Positions 58,039 to 64,000 of a stretch of DNA of 64,000 nt are shown here, one piece after another (the first letter of the stretch is position 1; the number at the start of each line of letters is the position of its first letter). The notes under the pieces are model-generated. The model worked only from the letters and a program-made list of their open reading frames with translations, was not told the DNA's origin and ran no database searches. The stretch is from the NCBI GenBank assembly GCA_025558075.1, contig JAHLKF010000004.1, positions 1-64,000 on the forward strand, written 5' to 3'. The stretch comes from Gaertneriomyces semiglobifer (lineage: Eukaryota > Chytridiomycota > Chytridiomycetes > Spizellomycetales > Spizellomycetaceae). The position numbers and the translations under genes are program-made.

Positions 58039-58130
58039 CACTTTTTCACTCTTTTTGCGGTCGCGCTTCGAACCCTGCCGGGGGCGCACTCTTTTGCATT
58101 CAACACAAGATGAGGTCGCGCTTCGAACCC
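58019..58130. repeat. Repeated copies of the tRNA-Arg 3' half
   Basis: Bases 58019-58042 (T-loop to past the 3' end of the tRNA) are repeated identically, 24 of 24, at 58067-58090, both followed by T-rich sequence. A third shorter piece, TCGCGCTTCGAACCC, at 58116-58130 matches 58061-58075. Spacing 48 and 55 bases. The copies lack the 5' half and cannot fold as tRNAs. Confidence 0.9.
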
Positions 58131-58701
58131 TTTTGCGAAAGGGTCTCTCAAATGTTGCTGCATCAACTGTACAATGGCGTCCCTTTTCTCCTGCCTCCAC
58201 AAGAAGCTGAGAGTTCGAGGATTAAACTCGGTTAATCCATAGGAACTCTGTGCGCAACCGTTCAAAAGGTCGTCCAGCAGTCGACCAGAGCGTTCGTCAG
58301 GTCTTTTTCGATGGTTGTAGAAGTTGTTCCAATGGGAAACGTAAGGGGGCCGAACATGGCGAAACCCAGCGAAGAAAGTAAAGAATTGGCTTTCTGTCCT
58401 TGAGATTTTGTCAAGGTTCCGGCCAGCCAAGAGTGTTCTCATTTATACCTCAGTAGAAGGCTTTTCTTTCCTGTGTCTTTATTGACGATGAAATATGGTA
58501 ATCATGTGGTCGTCAACAAAGACATAGGAAAGAGAAAAAATCTATGAAATCGGTGAGCGCAACCCTCCGATCTGTTGCAGCAGACGAGACGGAAGTGGCT
58601 GCATGCCGAAACAGTGGCCTTGTAAAAAGCTCAAACCAGGCGAAATGGCATCCCACCGGAGACCCTCAACTGATGAACAGTTCCCCGGTGACTATCGTCT
58701 C
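58131..58701. other. Intergenic region after the tRNA
   Basis: About 570 bases up to the 3' end of the HNH gene. A minus-strand frame (57984-58442, 152 codons) overlaps the tRNA; its part at 58131-58442 has no family resemblance. I do not call a gene. Confidence 0.35.
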
Positions 58702-59889
58702 CTAACTATCCCTGATTCTCAGCAGCATTTTATCGATCAGCTCCATCGGCCCGGTGTGTTCGTCGTCCGACTGCCACTCCTCTGCAAGAACTTCCGCTGC
58801 TCCTCCAGCACCAGGCTCATCTGGCAATGGTTGGAACTCGCCGGCTGCCCTAAAATTGCGGCGAGCGGCTTCCTTGAAATGCTCCCGAAAGAATGCGACC
58901 GGCGGGAAGCGTAAGTCAATGAGACTTGGGGTCCGGACAAGAGCATTTTGTTCAACAGCGGCTGCCGCCTGAAACCGGAAAGCGCGAAACTGCAAAAGTT
59001 GAATAAGGTGAGGATTGACGCCACAACTGCGATGGTGACACATAAATATGGCAGGGGTTGCCTTACCGCTCCTGACCCGTCATCCAAGATTGACCAACGG
59101 AATGCGTTCCAATCGTTGTGGAGCTGTCTTTCCAGCATGAAAGCGTTCACAACGTCATATCCGACAGAGTATTGCGTGGTTCCGTCGCGCTTCTGAACAC
59201 TCGGTTCGTTCGAGAGGAAACGTTCGAAATCGTCGTTATTCGTTATCTTGACAATGGAATGGGTTAATACAGGGAAAAGAAATTGAAAGGAACATCATGA
59301 TGTCCAAAGGACATACCAGGGAAACAGCAAATTCCGGTGTCATTACATGTGCACACTCGATGCGGTTGCTCATAGGATCAGAGGTAATGCAGCACCCACG
59401 GTCCCTTACATAACAAATTGTAGTCAGTTTTGTTTGCAAATCTGCCCTGAGCCTTTTGAAATCCGTAGTCACGATTTGGTTCACGGCGGCCGGCGTGGGG
59501 ACCGCAGGTGTGGAAGTGTCCGTAGGCGTATGCAGGGGCGTTGATGAACTCGTTGATGAACTCGAAACGGGGGTTGTGGACCTAGAAATTGGTGACCACA
59601 AAGGGTGACCTCCCATAGCTCGACCGACGTTGGTGCCCGTCGGAACCAAAACCACAAGGTTCATAATTGGCTCATCTGATGTCTGCGGCCCATCTGCGAG
59701 AAGTTCGCCCGCGCTGTCAGTCGATTTGTGGTGTAGGGTGAAGGTACTGGCATCCAGCACCGGGAAGACGGACGTCAGGATGCGGTTCAATAAAAGTCGA
59801 GTGACGGGCTGATTCGCACGAACCGATCCGAGACATCGTAAGGCGGTTGGCGGTGGCGTCTCTTGCAGGTAGAACCGGACGGCTTCCAT
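58702..59889 (-). CDS. Fungal HNH-nuclease-domain protein
   Basis: Three exons, 59326-59889, 59067-59246 and 58702-58989 (343 residues, consistent phase). The core RDRGCCITSDPMSNRIECAHVM with a following Pro-Glu-Phe fits the HNH_2-type motif of fungal proteins (R-D-x-x-C-x-x-T/S then A-H). The first 150 residues are a variable domain with a Ser/Thr/Pro-rich linker; the part after the HNH (NAFMLERQLHNDWNAFRW, then FRFQAAAAVEQNAL and FPPVAFFREHF) resembles the conserved segment that follows HNH in these families, where incoming loops often bind DNA. Natural roles are not established; many copies occur in some fungal genomes, so recent expansion is possible. The His of the ββα fold (AH) is present. 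Confidence 0.72.
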
Positions 59890-60735
59890 GACGTCGGCGG
59901 ATATGTATTTTATGTGTGCTTGTGCGTTAAGGGGGGTTTGCCAGATGCAGGAGAGCTTTATACACTTAACTTTAATTACCTCCCCACAAGCACGTCAAAA
60001 GTGTGGCGCTTGTTTGTGGCGTCGTCCCAAATATTTGTACCACTGTCACAAGAACTTTATTGAAATTGAAGCAGTGAGAACACGGAGACGGGTTGAATAG
60101 TAGTAGATAGAGGCCTGCGAGCAAGGCAGCGAGAGGGAACAAGGAGAGACATCCAAGGTGGTTGTATGGTAGTAGAGTGCTGCGAGCCAACAGAGCTTCG
60201 CTCTACTTGTATTATAAGTTATCGCACGGTTGCTTAATTGGGGCGCCGGGCGCCTGTGCTCTAACTGTGGGCATGGGTAGAAGACCATTGAAGGATAATT
60301 TGTGGAGCGGTGCAAGGTCAACACAAACGCTGTACTCGATTGAATATGGTAAGCGGTTGTTAGCGATTGGCCGCTATAGGAGGCGCAATCTTTTGCGAAA
60401 AACTGCTACTAACGAAGCTAAGCTGCCCCTTGGTGCAAACGGTTCATACTAGCAAACGGCCAATAGAATAGTCTGATGCTATTGGCAGCATGCTGGTTTG
60501 AAGTTGTTGATACGCATTGCTTAAGATAGTCTTCTTGGTCAGTCCGGCAAGAGTTCCGTTTTGACAAGTTTCCTCATGACTGTGCCACCAAACTAGCTAG
60601 AGGTGTCGCCATTTGTTAGAGGCCTCGAATGCTGATCATGATACGAAGGAGGATGTGTAGCGTGTTACTGTCATCCCTGCACTATACTCATGTAGGTCAG
60701 ATTCAGGACCAGCGCCTGCCCTTTTGTCTTAATTT

Positions 60736-60924
60736 TTAAGTTCCGGCATCTGTGCTGTGCGTTCGAGCTGTAACCCGTCGCAAGCGACCGACTTGGATGA
60801 TGGTGATGACGAGGATGAAAACGACGAAGAAGAAGGCGATGATGAGGACGCCCAAGGGCTTATTCGCATCATCAAGCGACAGAGGAGGGAGTGAAAGCAT
60901 CAGAATAGTGATTGGGTCAGTCAT
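60736..60924 (-). CDS. Possible small single-pass membrane protein
   Basis: 62 codons from an ATG at 60924 to a stop. One clear membrane helix (LGVLIIAFFFVVFILVITII) followed by a basic stretch (GRLRRVTAR). The pattern of helix plus basic flank suggests a real small membrane protein, but length, lack of introns and no known family leave it weak. Confidence 0.3.
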   Translation of the reverse strand: MTDPITILMLSLPPLSLDDANKPLGVLIIAFFFVVFILVITIIQVGRLRRVTARTHSTDAGT

Positions 60925-61575
60925 ATAATATGGTCCATAAACTCCCTAAATTATGATTGTGAATAGCGCGTTCTCACGGAATTATCGAGAATACAACTAT
61001 ACTTTATAATGGCTAGATCTATATGCGTCTAGAGACCCACGAAACTACGACTGCGCAGAAATATTCCCGCCGTCGGAACGCAGTGTGGGTCTCTGGAAAG
61101 ATCGCGGCCATAAACCCACGTAACCGTACTCTTTCCCTGCAGATCAATATCAGGATGCAGATGCCAGGAGCGCATCCCCAGCCGCGTCCTTGCCGCTGAT
61201 GCTTTTCATTTTTTTCAAAAGTGGTGTTCCTGAGTTCCTCACAAGACATCGGGTCCTTGTACGTCCGCGCAAGTTGATCGTCCTCAGTCAGAACGGCATC
61301 GCGTCTTTCGGTCAGCTCCTTGATGATCGGAGGCATGGGGGCCCGCGAATTCCCAGGCGTTATGGCCTCTTGTCGGCGAGGAAGTAGGAGCTCGGTCCGC
61401 AGGTGGGTCATTCACTCTATGAAGGGGGCCTCTACACGGTTTTTTTCCTAGACATGCAGGTCAGTCCAGCCTGTGTGCTCGTTGCCTCCCCACACCCCCC
61501 TCAACGAAGGATACCAGGAAGCGTTCGTGAGGTGCATCCAAAGGTTCTTGCATGCAGAGTAATATATTTTGTCGC

Positions 61576-61640
61576 GAAGAGTACACTGAAGCGGTGACGC
61601 TGCCGCCGCTGCGCCAGAAACCCGCTTCAGTGTACTCTTC
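61576..61640. repeat. Perfect 19-base inverted repeat (hairpin, 27-base loop)
   Basis: Left arm 61576-61594 (GAAGAGTACACTGAAGCGG) is the exact reverse complement of right arm 61622-61640, across a GC-rich 27-base loop. It lies in a gene-poor stretch. Confidence 0.95.
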
Positions 61641-62161
61641 CCATCTGCAAGGGCGACAGACAGTACGCGTGCACTTGGCGTGACGCAGTTCCGGGCGCTC
61701 AAGATCAAGAAACATTGCCGTGGAGAGGTTCTAGATCTGATGCAGATCTACTTATATCCTCCTCAACGCGGCGACTCGCCCAAAGACATTGCATGACTGT
61801 GCCGCCTGTTACTTGACGCGTACCAAACCTTCCAACAACAACAACGCGCGCTGCTGTACTTGCTCGCAGGTGCTCGGCGCTTCGGGCCGCTAACATGTGG
61901 AAAATCGCACACGACAAAAGCAAAAAAGAAAAACAACAATTCCACAAAACGGTTCAGAAGAGTCAGAACTGACACGAATCCGGAAGATGCCGTCAGTATC
62001 CTCCACAAGCTATATAGATACTGCTTCATTGGCGGCGATGACGCTCAGGCATGCACCGTTCAGCAGTGGTCTAATACAACGAATATACAGGATCAACAGG
62101 CCGAGAGCAGCACCTTGACCTTTTTTGGATACCACCTCCATCTGTCACTCACTCATCAACA

Positions 62162-62884
62162 ATGGTCAAACTCCACCATCTTCTCCCCTTCACCCTCCTG
62201 GCTACCGCCCAAGCATCCTTCCTGAAGGATAGCGCCTCGGCCTTTGTCTCCCTCGCCCTCGACCGTGCAATCCAACACACACTGCGTCCCAACATCCTCT
62301 CCATCACTTCCTCCCTCAATACCCACCTCCAGTCCGAAATCCTCCCGCAGATCGTTGCCGCAGCGGTGGTCGACTCTGGCGTCGACGCTTCCAAAATCAA
62401 TCAAGCCGCCATGGTGAAATCCCAAGCGCCCAAACTGAAGCAGCAGACAAAGGCTCTGGAGGGTGAACTCGTAAAGGCCTTTACCAAGGGTATCAAGAAT
62501 GCTGGACTTGTTCAGACCTTGGTCAACGTCACCCCCGCAACCCCAATCACGACTCTTGCCAAAACTCTCAAAGAACAAGCGATCGCCTCAACCGAAGCCC
62601 AAGTCAAACCCGTCGTAGCCGCCTGGTACAACTCCACCGTCATCTCCATCTACAAAGACGTGACCAAGACAATCACACCAACCAGCGCTACATTTCAACC
62701 CCGTTCGGAAGGTGCACGTGTACTGTACGGTCGCCAAGAACAGCCCAAAAAGGAACTCGGTGACAAGATCCTCGATGTGCTCAATGTAGCAACGATGCTT
62801 GGCATTTACGCGTTATTCTTTCCAGTCGCTATCATTGCTGCACCTATTGCCATCATCGTCGGCTGGATCACCGGGCAGAACTAG
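62162..62884 (+). CDS. Secreted or membrane protein of unknown function
   Basis: One exon, 240 residues. Signal peptide (HHLLPFTLLATAQAS) and a C-terminal hydrophobic segment (VATMLGIYALFFPVAIIAAPIAIIVGW), so probably membrane-anchored from the lumenal side. The middle is helical and Ala/Thr/Lys-rich with few cysteines. No family is recognised. Codon use is strongly biased to C-ending codons, as in a well-expressed gene. Short Tyr-rich upstream flank with a TTTT run. Confidence 0.65.
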   Translation: MVKLHHLLPFTLLATAQASFLKDSASAFVSLALDRAIQHTLRPNILSITSSLNTHLQSEILPQIVAAAVVDSGVDASKINQAAMVKSQAPKLKQQTKALEGELVKAFTKGIKNAGLVQTLVNVTPATPITTLAKTLKEQAIASTEAQVKPVVAAWYNSTVISIYKDVTKTITPTSATFQPRSEGARVLYGRQEQPKKELGDKILDVLNVATMLGIYALFFPVAIIAAPIAIIVGWITGQN

Positions 62885-63081
62885 ATCTATTTATTGTAGA
62901 TATCAGTATGCGATACCCTACCCATCAGCATCAGTTTAGGTTAAAATAGTAATTTACAATCCATGGTTCGTACGCCAATGTCAATGGTTCACCTTAATTC
63001 ACGACAAATGCTGCATATAAAAATGACCATTAGTCGTTACCTCGGCGAAGCCTTTGGTGGACAGATATTTAATCGCGGACA

Positions 63082-64000
63082 ATGACTGCTCCTCGACCAG
63101 CCTATAGAGAACCCGCGAAATCGCAGATGGACCCGCGGCACTATTGGGAGGACGAACCGTATCCTTTCATTATGTAAGCGGTGGCACAGCCCTTTCAGTA
63201 GTTCCCCCTGCGATGACAGCGAGCGGCCTGTCCAGCGTCGTCCACTTCACACCTCCATTACCTCCCATCCCGCCGACACCGTACGGCAGACAAGGTGTCT
63301 GAGACAGCGGGACGCTGCACCCCCCCTTCGTACCTGATGGTGCGTCCGGGCAATAGGTCTCTCCGCGTAATGGCGCCGGACTTTGCGGCAAAGAAGCGTC
63401 GTCATCACGCGTAACGGCGCTGGCGACGTTGCGTCCTTAGCTGTCCGGACGCTTTAGGTGTCCCTCGCCTCTGGCACTGCACCCCCCCTTCGTACGTTAC
63501 GTGCGTCCGGGCAATAGGTCTCTCCGCGTAATGGCGCCGGACTTTGCGGCAAGGAAGCGTCGTCATCACGTGCTATGTGAGGGTTCATCCGTCTGCCGTT
63601 TCTCGAAAGGCTATCGCTAGGACAAGTAGGTGCGGTTTTTTGGTTTCCTATTGCGTGCGCTATCGTAATACGCGAACTCCACTTTTCCAGAATTCGAGAA
63701 ACTCCTAATGGAGACGTCCCTGGGCTGACTGCCGAACCTGAGGCGTCTGGTCCAGAAGTCGACTTACTTGACAGACGGTATCATGGACGCCATTTCACGT
63801 TCTTACCATTGACGGCACCTACCGGAATCTTTACCTACAGAGCCACTGCTTGCCACAGACTTGAAGCGTCAATGGGACGAAAACGGCCACTAGAACAGAT
63901 TTGCTTCAAGATGCAATCTGGCGCTTGGCATTCAGATATTCGACATTGGAGATCTAGGTATGCGCTTGATCCTTTATTCTAATACAAAAAATCCTGCTGT
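63082..64000 (+). CDS. Unrecognised protein, cut by the right edge
   Basis: Exon 1, 63082-63173 (30 codons plus 2 bases, MTAPRPAYREPAKS...), joins exon 2, 63691-63957, over a 517-base intron (GTAAGC...CCAG) with the frame kept: ATT-ATA-ATT-CGA. Exon 2 ends at a GTATGC donor at 63958, so more exons lie beyond the window. The protein starts with a Pro/Tyr/Trp-rich segment (DPRHYWEDEPYPF) and continues with ETPNGD and LDRRYHGRHFTFLPLTAP. No domain is recognised. The long intron holds two copies of a 95-base repeat. Confidence 0.55.
63315..63409. repeat. Direct repeat copy 1 (about 95 bases, inside intron)
   Basis: Begins CTGCACCCCCCCTTCGTAC and ends GTCGTCATCACG. A near-identical copy is at 63477-63570 in the same orientation (offset 161-162 bases). 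Only a short variable patch (CTGATGG versus GTTAC) and one A/G change differ. Confidence 0.92.
63477..63570. repeat. Direct repeat copy 2 (about 95 bases, inside intron)
   Basis: Second copy of the 63315-63409 repeat. Both lie in the 517-base intron of the gene cut by the right edge. Confidence 0.92.

Larger units (their letters stand above)
59890..62161. other. 2.3-kb gene-poor region with hairpin
   Basis: No confident gene. Two weak minus-strand frames are noted: 60736-60924 (62 codons, one hydrophobic segment LIIAFFFVVFILVITII, could be a small membrane protein) and 61019-61411 (130 codons, charged, no family). A perfect 19-base inverted repeat lies at 61576-61640. No tRNA or transposon ends seen. 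Confidence 0.45.

Noticed and set aside
57984..58442. Minus-strand frame of 152 codons overlapping the tRNA
   Set aside because: Its end is the reverse complement of the tRNA and its repeated 3' half; a tRNA overlap and no family resemblance argue against a protein.
63301..63570. The repeated intron block as a CRISPR array or transposon terminal repeat
   Set aside because: Only two copies, far too long for CRISPR repeats, direct rather than inverted, and no target-site duplication or transposase.

Overview
This window is nuclear DNA from a fungus, most likely a zoosporic (chytrid-type) one. The genes carry many short GT-AG introns, mostly 45-90 bases. The protein set is fungal (HIS5, TUP1, VPS74/GOLPH3, a DUF3405-like protein, a hybrid histidine kinase), yet the window also encodes IFT20, a flagellar transport protein, and a polo-like kinase of the PLK4 centriole-duplication type. 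These two point to a fungus that still builds centrioles and a flagellum. No virus, phage, CRISPR array, rRNA or intact transposon was seen.

Layout, left third (1-22 kb): a coiled-coil protein cut by the left edge; geranylgeranyl diphosphate synthase; mitochondrial Hsp70 (SSC1 type, with its presequence on a separate exon); free methionine-R-sulfoxide reductase; ATG101, IFT20 and the Rag GTPase GTR2 packed within 3.5 kb; a large helical protein I do not recognise; CRIPT; EMC8/9; a His/Gln-rich membrane protein; histidinol-phosphate aminotransferase (HIS5); SFT2; a mitochondrial hotdog-fold thioesterase-like protein; and the mRNA cap methyltransferase (ABD1).

Middle (22-44 kb): a DUF3405-like type II membrane protein; the TUP1 corepressor; EMC1; VPS74/GOLPH3; a UBE2Z-like E2 that appears to carry a second, cysteine-less UBC fold; a ROG1-like lipase; a small Cys-rich type I membrane protein; and PLK4.

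Right third (43.8-64 kb): two unrecognised genes; a secreted paraoxonase-like propeller with an 80-base repeat before it; an adenylate-kinase-like enzyme with a long extra C-terminus; ARL8; a GRAM-VASt (Lam/Aster) sterol-transfer protein; a dCache-HAMP-PAS hybrid histidine kinase; a tRNA-Arg(UCU) followed by copies of its own 3' half; an HNH-domain protein; a 2.3-kb gene-poor stretch with a perfect hairpin; a small secreted or membrane protein; and a gene cut by the right edge whose 517-base intron holds a long direct repeat.

Functional links: nutrient sensing and autophagy start (GTR2, ATG101), ER membrane protein insertion (EMC1, EMC8/9), Golgi/endosome/lysosome traffic (SFT2, VPS74, ARL8), contact-site lipid transfer, and flagellum/centriole (IFT20, PLK4). 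Neighbours are mostly independent eukaryotic transcription units, so closeness alone says little. Exon borders given here were read by eye from splice signals, reading frame and remembered family conservation. None was checked by RNA data or database search.
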